From: Triticum aestivum
Lineage: Eukaryota; Streptophyta; Magnoliopsida; Poales; Poaceae
Assembly (NCBI RefSeq): GCF_018294505.1
Contig: NC_057810.1
Span: 707,807,859-707,871,858, forward strand
Length of the DNA stretch: 64,000 nucleotides
Direction: 5' to 3'
A program made the translations under genes and the position numbers. The notes under the pieces are model-generated. The model made no database searches. It saw only the letters and a program-made list of their open reading frames with translations, and had not been told where the DNA came from. Positions within the stretch are counted from its first letter, which is position 1. The number at the start of each line of letters is the position of its first letter. This document shows, one piece after another, positions 48,915 through 60,701 of this stretch.

Positions 48915-49596
48915 ATGACGTTCACCTACGAGTACAAGGGCAACAACGCCGTGGAGGCGCACGGCAACACCAAGTTGCACGTCATCCACACCAACGACAA
49001 GAAGCAGATGGCGATCACCCTCGCGCAGTACGAGCGCCACCTTAGCCTTCAGCGGCAAAAGATCGTGGGAATTGATCTCAAGTACGATAACGACCCTGAA
49101 GCGATGCAAAAACCCGCCCTCTGCTAGATCTCCATCGGCAAGAATCACCCGGTGCTGCTCTTCCAAATGAGCAACATTGAAAGGTGCACCGTCTTTGACA
49201 ACTTCCTCGCCGCCCCCAGGTACACCTTTGCAGGCTTCCCATCGACGGCGACAAAACCAGGCTGGAGCGCGTCAAACTGGAGGTCGCCAACTTCATCGAC
49301 ATACAGAAGGAGTGGAGGGTGCCCGAGGCAACAAAGCCGTTGGACTCCCTCGGAGACGTCTCCGGCGTGCTCATCTAAGACTACTACAACAACATGAAGA
49401 AGAAGATCACCGACGATGAGCACCAGTGTTGGGCCACCCTTCCTCTGTCCAGGAGGCACATCGAGTACGCGGCAAAGGCCGCCTATGCAGCGTACGAGAT
49501 ATGGAACCGCATCACCCTCACCCAGGACGGCCTTCGTCGTGCAAAGCTGGAGAAGGAGGAGCCCCAAAAGAAGTGCGCCAGGAGCAGCTGGGGATG
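48915..49596 (+). pseudogene. 3'-5' exonuclease-like (WRN-exo / RNase H-like fold) gene, broken
   Basis: From ATG 48915 the frame reads MTFTYEYKGNNAVEAHGNTK, then IVGIDLKYDNDP at the first metal-ligand block, ISIGKNHPVLLFQM, RYTFAGF and, after a frameshift near 49235, LERVKLEVANFIDIQKEW, KPLDSLGDVSG and EYAAKAAYAAYEIWNRI. This order matches the large grass family of single-exon 3'-5' exonuclease-domain proteins. Defects: TAG at 49125-49127, the frameshift, TAA at 49376-49378, and the last motif reads KAAYAAYE where a KDAYAAYE aspartate is usual. The GIDLKYD block also lacks the DxE glutamate of active enzymes. A captured host-type gene that is now inactive. Confidence 0.72.
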
Positions 49597-49740
49597 AGGA
49601 GAGCCTGACTGGTGAAGAAGAAGATGGTGCCGGCCAGGAGCCAACAATGCCAATGTTCTTTTAGAATTATCATCAAATTTGCTTTGTGTTGTTTGCTTAT
49701 GTATTGTTAGTTTGCTTTTGTGCTGAACCTAGTTTGCTTG

Positions 49741-52700
49741 TGTGACGCCCCCGATTCAATCATACACTAATCATGCACGCGAACGTGTACGATCAAGATC
49801 AGGGACTCACGGGAAGATATCACAAGACAACTCTAAAACATAAATAAGTCATACAAGCATCATAATACAAGCCAGGGGCCTCGAGTGCTCGAATACAAGT
49901 GCTCGATCATAGACGAGTCAGCAGAAGCAACAATATCTGAGTACAGACATAAGTAAACAAGTTGCCATAAGATGGCTAGCACAAACTGGGATACAGATCG
50001 AAAGAGGCGCAGGCCTCCTACCTGGGTTCCTCCTAACTACTCCTGGTTGTCGTCAGCGGCCTGCACGTAGTAGTAGGCACCTCCAGAGTAGTAGTCGTCG
50101 TCCACGGTGGCGTCTGGATCCTGGGCTCCAATGTCTTGTTGCGGCATCTGAGAAGAAGAGTAAAACGGGGGAAAAGAGGGAGCAAAGCAACCGTGAGTAC
50201 TCATCCAAAGTACTCGCAAGCAAGGAGCTGCACTACATATGCATGGGTATATGTGTAAGGAGGCAATATGAGTGGACTGAACTGCAGAATGCCAGAATAA
50301 GTGGGGGATAGCTAGTCCTAACAAAGACTACGCTTCTGACAGCCTCCGTCTTGCAGCATGTAGAAGAGAGTAGATTGAAGTCCTCCAAGTAGCATCGCAT
50401 AGCATAATCCTACCAGCGATCCTCCCCTCGTCGCCCTGTGGAAAAGCAATCACCGGGTTGTCTGTGGAACTTGTCTGGGTGTGTTTTATTAAGTATCCGG
50501 TTCTAGTTGTCATAAGTTCAAGGTACAACTCCGGGTCGTCCTTTTACCGAGGGACACGGCTATTCGAATAGATAAACTTCCCTGCAGGGGTGCACCACAT
50601 AACCCAACACGCTCGATCCCATTTGGCCGGGCACACTTTCCTGGGTCATGCCCGGCCTCGGAAGATCAACACGTCGCAGCCCCACCTAGGCACAACAGAG
50701 AGGTCAGCACGCCGGTCTAAATCCTATACGCGCAGGGGTCTGGGCCCATCGCCCATTGCACACCTGCACGTTGCGAGGGCGGCCGAAAGCAGACCTAGCA
50801 ACCTCCATTACAAAGGAAGTCACGTTAAGCGGTCCAATCTGGCGCGCGCCGCTCAGTCGCTGACGCCACGAAGGCTTCGGCTGATACCACGACGTCGAGT
50901 GCCCATATCTTTCCCGTGTAGTTGGTTAGTGTGTATAGGCCAGTGGCCAGACACAGATCAAATACCAAGATCTCGTTAAGCTTGTTATTATGAAGCAATC
51001 GCGAACGCCGACCAGGGCCAGGCCCACTTGTCTCCTAGGTGGTCTCAACCTGCCCTGTCGCTCCGCCACAAAGATCCACACAGAGGGCCGTCGGGACAAA
51101 GGTCCTTTCAGCCCCCAATCCGTGAATCACTCGCGGGGACTCCTCGAGCCGACCCGACTTTAGTCACCATCTATAGTATGTATATATGTATAGTATATAC
51201 CCGTGATCACCTCCCGAGTGATCACGACCCAATAGTATAGCAAGGCAGACTGACAAGAATGTAGGGCCAATGATGATAAACTAGCATCCTATACTAAGCA
51301 TTTAGGATTGCGGGTAAGGTATCAATGACTGTAGCAACAATGACAGGCTATGCAACAGAATAGGAGTAACCGAATAGTAACATGCTACACTACTCTAATG
51401 CAAGTAGTATAGAGAAGAATAGGTGATATCTGGTGATCAAGGGGGGGGGTCTTGCCTAGTTGCTCTGGCAAGAAGGAGGGGGTCGTCAACTCCGTAGTCG
51501 AACGGGGTAGCAGCAGCGTCGGTTTCGTAGTCTACCAGAGAGAAGAGGGGGAAGAAACAATAAATATAATGCAAACATAAGCATGACGAAGCAAGACATG
51601 AAAATGAGCGGTGTTAGGTGTGACCTAACGCTGTAGGAGGAGATACCGACGAAAGGGGGAAACATCCAGGAAAGTATTCCCGGTGTTTCGCGTTTTCGGA
51701 CAGATGAACCGGAGGTGAAATGTTGCAGGTTTGCTATGCTAGGGATATGTGGCAGGCGAACGGACTGCTTATCCGGATTCGTCTCGTCGTTCTGAGCAAC
51801 TTTCATGTACAAAGTTTTTTTATCCGAGCTACGGTTTATTTTATATGATTTTCTAAAGTTTCAAAATCATTTTTAGAATTTATCTAATTAATTTAATCTA
51901 ACATTATCCAGAATTGTGTTTGCTCACGTCATCATGACATCAGCATGATGTCAGCAGTCAACAGAATTGTTGACTGGTCAAACTGACGTGTGGGCCCGCA
52001 TGTCACACTCTATTTATACTAATTAGGGTTTAACTAATCTAAGTATTATTTAATTTACTAATCAATAGTTAATTAGGTTAATTAAACATAATTAATTAAT
52101 ATTTTATTTAATATTTATCTTTTTTTTATATCGTTCTGGGGCTGGGCCCCGCATGTCTGTGGCCCAGAGGGGCCATAGCGGTTCGGGCGGTAGCGGGCGC
52201 GGGCGCGCCCGATAGGGCGAACCCGGGTAAGCGGGCGATGACCGCCGAGGCACGGCGGGGCGCCGGAGTTGGGTGCGGGAGCGGTGAGGCACTGGCGGCC
52301 AGCGAGGGGGCCGCGGCTGCGGCAAGGCCGATCGCCAGTGGCCGTAGCGGAAGGGCCGGGAGGAGCACCGGGCGACATCGGAGCGAGGTAGGGCGAGGCC
52401 AAGGTGCCGAGCGCAGTGAGCCGATGTGCGGGCGACTTCCGTGGGCGACGGCCGGAGGCGGAGCCGGGGGCACTAGGCGATGCTGTGGCCTCGCGGGGCA
52501 CCGGCGCGCAGTAGCAGAGGCCGGTGCGGTGCAGCCTGGTGCGAGGCACCGCGGCGAGCAGGAGTGGGGAGCGCGGGGCGCGACCAGTGCGAGCTCATGC
52601 ACGATGGCACGGGACGCGGCCGGTGCGTGCGGTGGGGGGCTAGGCAGGGCTTGGTCGACGGGGGTGCGCGGCCTGGGCGCGCGTGGGCGTTGGCCACGGC

Positions 52701-53622
52701 GGGACGCAGGAGCAGAGACGGGCCGGAGGAGGGGCGCACAGGCCAGGCGAGGGAGGAGCTGACGTGGGTCCGTCGGTGCATGCGCCTGAATTACAGGGAC
52801 GGGGGGGAGAGAAGGGGCCAGGGGCCTCACAGGGGGATTGTAGGGCAAGGGCAGCGGGGGTCGAGGGGGACGTCGGGGACGACGCGACGGAGAGGGGCAG
52901 GCCGGCGAGGTGGGGCTCCGGTGAGGCTGCGTGTTCTCCTGGCGGCGACGAGCGACGGCGTCGATGGCCTCCTCCTCGATCCCGATCCAAATCCGGGCAG
53001 AGGGGGGAGGAGTTATTTTCGGGGAGGAGTGGGGAGTGTCGGTGGTGGTTCGGGCCTTGGGGGTGGATAAGGGGAGTGGGGGGAGAGTGGCCGGCTGGGC
53101 CGGTTTGGGCCGGCCTGGCAAGCAAATGGGCCGGCTGGCCCAGTGGGGGGGGGGGGTTCTCTTTCTTCTATTTTGTTTTGTTTTGTTTTTACTTTTTATT
53201 TACTTTACCTTTTCTGTTTTAGTTTTGTTTCCTATTATTTTAGTTTTAGTAAAATATACGCTTAGTATGTAAATTAGTATTTCAACTTAGTCCATAGTCA
53301 CAAGAAGTCTAGCCCTCAAATAACTTAGTTTGACATTTTATTTATTACAAGAGGTATTTAAATAATTGCTTTTGCTGTTGTTTTATTCATCTTATACTAT
53401 TTAAACATTTTATAAAGATGTGGCTTCTCCACATAATTACCTATACAATATTTGGTTCACTCCGAACATTTTAGTTTTAATATTTGAAAACTTTTATTGC
53501 TCACTTGCTTTTGGATTTGAATTTGAATCAGTTTTGGACTAACGCGAGATTAACAACTGTAACCATAGTGAGGTGGCAACATTAAAGTGGGATTACTCTA
53601 GCTTGATTATCTGGGCGTCACA
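49741..53622 (-). mobile_element. Solo LTR of a Gypsy retrotransposon
   Basis: The sequence begins TGTGACGCCCCCGATTCAAT and ends CTGGGCGTCACA. It is flanked by GCTTG at 49736-49740 and 53623-53627. No internal domain or second LTR is present, so the element has been reduced to one 3,882-bp LTR by recombination. Orientation is taken as minus from its reverse complement start TGTGACGCCCAGATAATC and from shared phrases with the TTCCT element's LTR (CTATTCGAATAG next to a CTGCAGGG). A GC-rich block at 52130-53150 is open in several frames on both strands (up to 331 codons, minus), which I treat as composition. Poly-G runs occur near 51440 and 53145. Confidence 0.9.
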
Positions 53623-53627
53623 GCTTG

Positions 53628-54858
53628 TCATGCAGAATCGCTTCGTAATGATGAACTCTGATTATGTTAGTTTGCTTTCTGTTCAACTTAGTTTGCTGGT
53701 GATGTAATTGTCGTACAGAATATCTGTGATAATTTGTTTTCTGTTGTCTGCTAATGTATCATTAGATTCGAGTAGTGCAAAAAATGAAAAATGAGTTGCA
53801 GTGTGCAAACAGGACGCATGCAGTGCAAGTTGTGTACGAATGCAGTACGAAATCTGTCGAATGAACTCTTAATATACCCAACAAAGCGATGCACAAACCT
53901 AAATTTGAAAAAAGAATACATAAGAGCAAAACCAGAAAGTACACAAATATATGAACGTGCAGTACAGAACCATAATCAACGCATTACGCGTATGATTTAC
54001 TAAGCAGTGCACTCCCATACATTGGGAAAAAAGATTACATAATAGCAAAAATACGGAAACAAAAAAATCGCAACTGTTCATGCAGTACGCAATGCGTACA
54101 CATGCAGTACAAAACCCTGATAAATGCAGTGCACACCCCCGACATTGAAAAAAACACCTAAACAGAAAAAAAATTGACCACCCAGGTGCTACCGGCCCCA
54201 GCCAGTCTCGTAATAGATCTGCGCCCACAGAAGGCGAGTCGTTCTGAGTCACAGTGCATGGGGACGACCACACATGGGGCCACAGGTCAGAGAGCATACA
54301 GCTGCGACCGCCGTGTTCAAGCGCCCAAATAAGTAACAAGAGGAGTTCGACACACAGGCCTCGCCACCGCTTATAAACATGTCGGGCGCGCCTTCCGCGG
54401 GCGAGGTGGGACTAAACATTATACCGCACACAGCGCACCGCGAACCATCCGTGCTCACAGGCCGACTTGGGCCCAATTGCGTCTTCACTACCAGAACACA
54501 GGGCCAACAAAAACAAAGAGGCCACTGAAAATAAAATAAAAATGCTACATACCATACACAAACACAAGCCCAACCACGCGTTCGTAGTTTGTCGTGATAT
54601 GACAACGCAGTCTGCTTTTTTCAACTAAGCAGTCCCGTTGCTTCTTAAATGCATTCGTGTTCACTGAATCAGACCCAATCCACCACCTAACGCCAACCAC
54701 ACCATTTATTACTTCCATTGCTCGATTGGTTGCATAAAAACTTATCCATTCGTACTACAGACTAACACAACTACTCCCCCCTTCCTCATTTTCCTCAAAA
54801 CGTAGATCTAGGGTTCATCCCATCCACAGCTCTTCTCTGGAATTCCACTGAACCCGCC
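53628..54858. other. Spacer with GCAGT motifs; 3' flank of the exonuclease-like gene and leader of the B3-like gene
   Basis: 53628-53760 continues the TTTGCT-rich trailer of the exonuclease-like gene that precedes the solo LTR. 53790-54220 is a diverged copy of 47840-48240, with matching GGCCCCAGCCA and ATTGACCAC phrases. The end (54700-54858) has ATAAAAAC and a leader just before the ATG at 54859. No additional gene is seen. Confidence 0.5.
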
Positions 54859-55792
54859 ATGGACTGTAAGTGCGGGTGCTTGGCAAGGATGGCGCCGATA
54901 GCGGACACATGCGTCTCCGCAGAAGGTCTAGAGCTCACCAACACCGACTGGCACAGCATGCTCGGTTACCTGATGATACCCAATAGGGGGTTTCGTGCGC
55001 CATTTCTTCATCGCCTCACAACTACAGATCTACAGGAAAGTTGGGTATGTTTTTCCCCTCACAATTTTGGACATAATCTAGACTGCAAATACACATCTGA
55101 ATATATAGTTCAATCAATTTGTTCAGTAATATCAACAAAAATATAAAACAGAATTTGTATTGTTGTTCAGATTTGTTAGCTATTAAGACTAGATGCTTCC
55201 ACCTATCTTTCTTCAGTACCACACCATGTATCGACACTAGCTAAATCAGAATCCCAACGCATGAACAAAAACAAAGGGTCAGTAGATAAGCGTTGCAGTT
55301 ATCTTAACATGCTGGAGAAGTACACTGTTACTGACATTGCAGTGCATGCATGTTGCAGTATAATATATATCCCAGTAAAACTAGGAGGCAATTGCGTATA
55401 TAAGTTTGTTCATACATTACAACTACTTTACAAAATACAGTCATATGTATGTAACTATTTAAGTAAACATAAACAAATCATACTAAGTATAAAACAAAAG
55501 CATTTGTTGTTTACTTATAAATTCTTTTTCCACCCATTCCAATATGCAGAAACTGCCATCCACACTAAAATTTCATGCTCCGAGTTCAGGGAAGCTTACT
55601 TTGGAGACAAAACACAAGAATGGCTATGGAGACATGCAAGCTGACTACCACATCGACTCTGAAGACTGCATCAACAAAACTACTGGTTGGAAAGATTTTG
55701 TCTCCCAGAATGGCTTTGAGGCCGGAGAAGTGGCCATGGTCTTTTTCTACAAAGAAGAAGTCTCCATCAAGTTTACAATATTTGCACTCTAG
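54859..55792 (+). CDS. Two-exon gene with a B3-like DNA-binding domain
   Basis: Exon 1 is 54859 to about 55045 (MDCKCGCLARMAPIADTC ... NRGFRAPFLHRLTTTDLQESW, donor GTATGTTT). Exon 2 starts after ATATGCAG near 55550 (KLPSTLKFHAPSSGKLTLE ... TTGWKDFVSQNGFEAGEVAM) and ends at a stop at 55790-55792 (FTIFAL). The GWKDFVSQNGFEAGEVAMVF block is typical of the second half of plant B3 domains, where GW.DFV..N.L..GD is conserved, and the PFLHRL...L...W part fits the first half. The open frame is intact across the splice. The protein (about 140 residues) would be little more than one B3 domain. It could be a captured host gene or a transposon regulator; the assignment is from motif resemblance. Confidence 0.5.
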
Positions 55793-56773
55793 GTTGTCTA
55801 ATATGAAGCAACCAATATTTCTAGTGCTATGCTTATGTTGTATGCTTTTAAAATTATGTCCATCAGACAATTTGAACGATGCCTATTTAAAGTATGCAAC
55901 CTCAACTGCGTCATTTTATCATCCTTTTTAGACAAAGTTGATGTTGGCAGTAATGCAGTTCTCTCGAACACATAGTGTGGTACTAATAATAACAAAAGGC
56001 AGCCCTCTGAACATAACAAGGGAATGCAAATGGTCGAAACTTTGCAGTTACCATATGATGTTCAAAAACAATTCTCATAGTATGCAGTTCAAAAAAATTC
56101 TTATAATAACTATTCAGCTAACACAAGCGTATCATGGACCATCCATTCTAATAGCAGAATAGAACATTAACAACACTGCTAATGCAGTACAAAAATGCAT
56201 ATTATGTAGTCATCTAGAACACAGAATGTAGTTTCAGAAAAGGAGAAATCTCATAAGCAGCAATAACCACTATAATGCAGCTACAACGAAGTACACTACC
56301 AATGCAGTGCACTACAACGTATGCCACGACTACAACAAATAAAATTAAAGCAGTAAAACTACAGACATGTGATAGACTGATAGAGGTGTCAATTTCACTC
56401 GCACTTCCATAACTCACCTAAAAATTGTACAGCCACTAAATTATCGAAAAATACACCCGCAAAAAATTACATGGAAGATATGGCAACTTGACGAACAACA
56501 TCAGCTTTCATTTAAAAAACGCGAATCAAAAAATGATAATTATACCCGCAATACAATGAATTCAAACCTACAACAACAGTAATTATAATATTCAAACACG
56601 CGTGGACGGGAAAAATCAAAAAAATCAACAAGAACAGAGGAGCGGACGAAGCTCACCCGCTCGCACAATCAAAATAACAAGAAATTGAAAACTAACTCAT
56701 AAAAATTAACAAATTATAGAGTGAACGGACCGATTAAAACGAACGTAATCAAATAATTCCTACTAAATAACAA
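55793..56773. other. AT-rich subterminal region with GCAGT motifs
   Basis: Contains many ATGCAGTTC, ATGCAGTGC and TGCAGTAC phrases (for example 55953, 56079, 56183, 56302) and no supported ORF. From 56400 on it is AT-rich without clear motifs and reads into the 329-bp inverted repeat. Confidence 0.55.
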
Positions 56774-57101
56774 CATCCGAGCACAAAAAAAATCACATCT
56801 GACGCGAACACGAACGAACAGAGAAAGCTCGTCCGCCAAAACCATCGATTTGCAAGCACTCTAGTATATTTTCCTGTAAATTAGAAAGAATAAAGCTAAA
56901 ATGAGATGGAGACACAAACTGAATCATCCCGCGACACCCGATTCCACATAGAAAACACGGGCGGAACACCGGAAAATGAAGCAGTTCTCCCGTGAAGCAT
57001 TGCAGTGCCCAACATAGAGGAGATGCAGTGCACTTGCGTCCAGCGTGCAGTGCGGAAGCGGTGTGCAGAATAGTTATTCTGCTAATATTAGCAGAATAGC
57101 C

Positions 57102-57102
<1 letters not shown>
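56774..57102. repeat. Left copy of a 329-bp inverted repeat
   Basis: From CATCCGAGCACAAAAAAAAT to TAGCAGAATAGCCC this is the near-perfect reverse complement of 60755-61083. Similarity ends abruptly at the CATCCGAG edge in both copies. Long terminal inverted repeats of this size are usual for MULEs. The inner edge is followed by (TA)n. It contains GCAGTGCGG and GCAGTGCAC motifs and a perfect 24-bp palindrome at 57075-57098. Confidence 0.88.

Positions 57103-57107
<5 letters not shown>

Positions 57108-57135
<28 letters not shown>
57108..57135. repeat. (TA)n tract between the giant element body and the smaller block
   Basis: An AT dinucleotide run followed by GGGTGGGTCTATTATGATAA, the same phrase that follows the left tract at 21102-21146. 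Confidence 0.9.
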
Positions 57136-57139
<4 letters not shown>

Positions 57140-60100
57140 GGGTCTATTATGATAATACCCTCTAAGACCTTATTCTGCTAACACCTGTGCTTATTCTGAT
57201 AACACCCACGGTCTCCCTCGACAAAACACAACTACCCACTACCCAGCCGCCAACCTCCCTCACCTTCTTCCCCCGCCGCCCACCTCTCACACCTTCTTCT
57301 CCCGCCGCCCCGACCTGCCGCGCGCGACCCCGGCAACTACTACCTCCCACTGCGCCGCCCACCGAAGGGCCACCACCTCCCACCATGCGGCACCACCACC
57401 AGCGTGTCGGAGCCTCGCAGGAGCCACCCCACCGCCGTCCCGTAACCAACCAGAGCCCACCTACTAGACGCGCTGCCCCCGACTGATGCACCATGCCCCG
57501 ACCTTCCTGTGTCGTGACCCACTGCAACAGACCACGTCCCCCTAGCCTTCTCGCCGCACCTACCCCCGCCTACTTTGCTGGCACCGGCGCATCCACAGCT
57601 GCCTCTAAGTGCCACCGACCCTACCCGCGCCAGATCCGCCTGCCCTGGGGCTTGCCACCGCCGGCGATGCTATTCTTCAGGCATCTCATGGATACGCCCA
57701 GGGGGATCCATATCGCGGCCATCCCTATCCACACCGCCGTCCTCGATCCATCACCGTCTCCCCCTGCTGTATCCTTGATCCATTGCCGGCACTGTAGTCC
57801 TCGATCCATCGCCGGATCCATCGCTGGCTCCCCCTATCGGATACGCCCCGGGGATCCATATCGCGGCCATCCCTCTCCACACCGCCGTCCTAGATCTGGG
57901 TGGTGGACGTGGGAGTCCATGGCGCTCGGGGTTGTCGCCCTGCAGGTACCCAACTTCCTCCTCTCCAGGCAGTCCTCGCCTCTCATCTTCTGTACTGCAC
58001 GGCAATGTCCGAGAGGGGATCAACGGGTCAAGGTGAGATCGGCACTCCCCGTCTCTTGTCTGCATCAACAAAACTAGGATGGCCAGCATGAAGATGAAGG
58101 CTGCCTAGGTCAATGCCATTGTGCCTCATCTGCTGCGTGCAGTGCTGACCTCACCACGCTGCAGTCCGCCGCCTGCTGCGCCGCCGTCAAACTATTGGTA
58201 GAGTCCACGCCGCCAGTGGTCGCCCCGCAGTCCATATTTCCAGCCTGTGCAGCTCGTTCGTATTAAAAAAATTCTCTAATGTAGTTTAATAAAATCTCAA
58301 TGCAGTAGAAACGCCCCTGAAAGTGCAGTATTTCCAACTATGGCGTGGTTTGGTCAACGACGGCGACAATGCACTAGAAGAGTAGTAGCTGCCCGTGTGC
58401 ATTTCATAAAAAGTTTTTTTTGCTCTTTTTTTTGCAGATTTTGGATTCTGCAGTCCCCGTCGAGCGGATTCAGTGGTGCAGTTTGGTGCTGCACAGCTTG
58501 CGACTCCTTTTTTTGCTGCAAGGTTCTTGCAGACCGGCAAACCCAAAATTTGGTGGTGCATGAGGATTACAGTTCATTATAACAAAAATTGCTTGTCCTC
58601 AAATTGCAGTTGGACCGGTGATAAATGCTGAATATGTGCAAGAGGCACACTACAATTCAGAGCAAAAACGAGTGTGATCGGACCCCTGGAGGTGTAGTGC
58701 AATATGGCTTGCATGCAGTCCCAACGTGGCGTGCGTGCAATCACCTCCTCCCTGGCATTCCTGCATGCCTGTCGGGAAATATCTACACCAAAGTTGGAGA
58801 CGAGGTTCACCGGTCTTTGTTGTGTAGTTAAGTATGTATGCACGTGTAGTTCGTTAGTGTGCATGTACAACTGTAGCTCATTTCTTCACACATGGTAAAA
58901 AAAATTGTTGAACTGCAGCTCACTTCGTCCCCGTCGTTGGTGACTCCCCCATTCCTCCTCTCCGGGATGAGCAGCGCAAGGTCTCCTGGAGTAGTCCACA
59001 CAACAAGTGCAGGCAGCCATCATCAAGTCGCCATGCAGTGCACTTCTGTAGTGTGAGGAAAGCATCGTCGGAATTATGACAATTTTGGTAGGTTTCTTGC
59101 AAGTTTTGCAGGTTCTTGATTTTGTGCCACTCGGTTGGTCCCCAAATACAGTTTTGCTGATCCTCTATTGCAGCTCTGTCAGGTGCTAGTGCTGATTTTG
59201 TGTGTATGTATGTGTGTGTGGTTGTGTAAAACAATTGATGGATGTATTGTGCCCATGGACATCATCAGCGACCATAGGCAGTGGCATAAAACAGAAAGTG
59301 TGTGTGCAGTTTGGTTGGCTCAATCATGCAATACTTTGTGTTTTTATGCTGTTCACTTGTTCTTTAAAAAATCAAAAGTAATGTTGGTGGGAGGTAACAT
59401 TCTTTTGATGCAATGTAATTTTTAATGCAGCCCATTTTCCCCTTTCATGCAGCTCACTAAACATTGACCATGTAGTCCAGATGAGACTAAAAAAAATTCA
59501 ACGAAAACTTAAACATCTCGAAGAAGTTCGCTTCTTATCAGATGTAGTTCACTCAGTCAGTCTCTACGGTCCACTTATTAGAAAAAAAGTCAAAGAAAAC
59601 AAAAAAAATTATAAAATGATGAAAGAAATTATGAAGTTCACTTAACTGGTCGATGCATTGCGGTTTTCAGTTTACAAGCAGTGTGATTTTCTTCCTTGTC
59701 TTAAAAAATTTATGTCCCACCAAAAAGAAATCATGCAGTCCGCTAGTTCATCTGATGGAGTGCGGTTTTCAGTCTAAACGCAGTGCGGTTTTCTTCCTCG
59801 TCTTCAAAAATATACGTCCCACAAATAGGAAACCATGCAGTTCTCTTACATGTCTAGTGCAGTGCAGATTTTCGTCCGATGCAGTGCGGTTTTCAGTCGG
59901 ATGAAGTACCCACGTCGATTTGGGTGTCGCGAAAAACAGAGTGTCCGCATTTCGGTAAATTTGAAATTCCTCTTAAACCATAACGAATTAGAGCGAGTGT
60001 TCTACATGAAAAAGTTGCGTCTTGTCAATATCTTTTGAATCATTCTGACCAGCGGTTTGCAAAAATTTCGCGAAAAACGGCCGCTGCCACTCGTCGTCCG

Positions 60101-60701
60101 CCGCACGATTTTCAAAATTAACTTAAAACCGTAAGGAATCTCAAAAATATTTCAACATATGAAAGTTGCGCCTCGTTCGTAGCTTTCCAACGTCATATCA
60201 CACGCCTCGTTTCGACAAATGGTTCAAAAACTGGAGGGAAAACAGTACCGAAAATTTTAAAAAACTTGGAAAATAGAGTTCCGCGATTTATTAAATTTGA
60301 AACTGCTCTTAAACCATAATGAATTAGAGAAAGATTTATATATGAAAAAGATGCGCATCGACGATATCTATCGAGCGGCGTATAATTTGCTTCATTCCGA
60401 CAAGCAGTTTAGAAAAAAACGCAAAAAAACGCTCGCTGCCACTCGTCATCGGCCGCACTATTTTCAAAACTGCTGTTAAACCGTGTGGAATCTCGAAAAG
60501 TGTTCAACATGTCGAAGTTGTGCCTAATCCATAGTTTTTCGATGGTATATTACACGCCTCATTCCGATAAATGGTTAAAAAATTAGAGTGAAAACTGTAC
60601 CGAAAAAATAACGCGTGCAGTTTTTCCCGAAGAGAAGTTCACTAGTCTCTATTGCAGTGCTCATCGTCAAAATGATGCAGTGCGCTTCTGTTGAGCGTGC
60701 A

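Noticed and set aside
52126..53222. Open frames up to 331 codons inside the solo LTR
   Set aside because: High GC makes stops rare in all frames; there is no recognisable domain and the position is within an LTR.
57493..58077. 194-codon proline-rich frame in the smaller block
   Set aside because: Composition-driven, contains an internal duplication, and alternative frames are open too; no domain or splice evidence.
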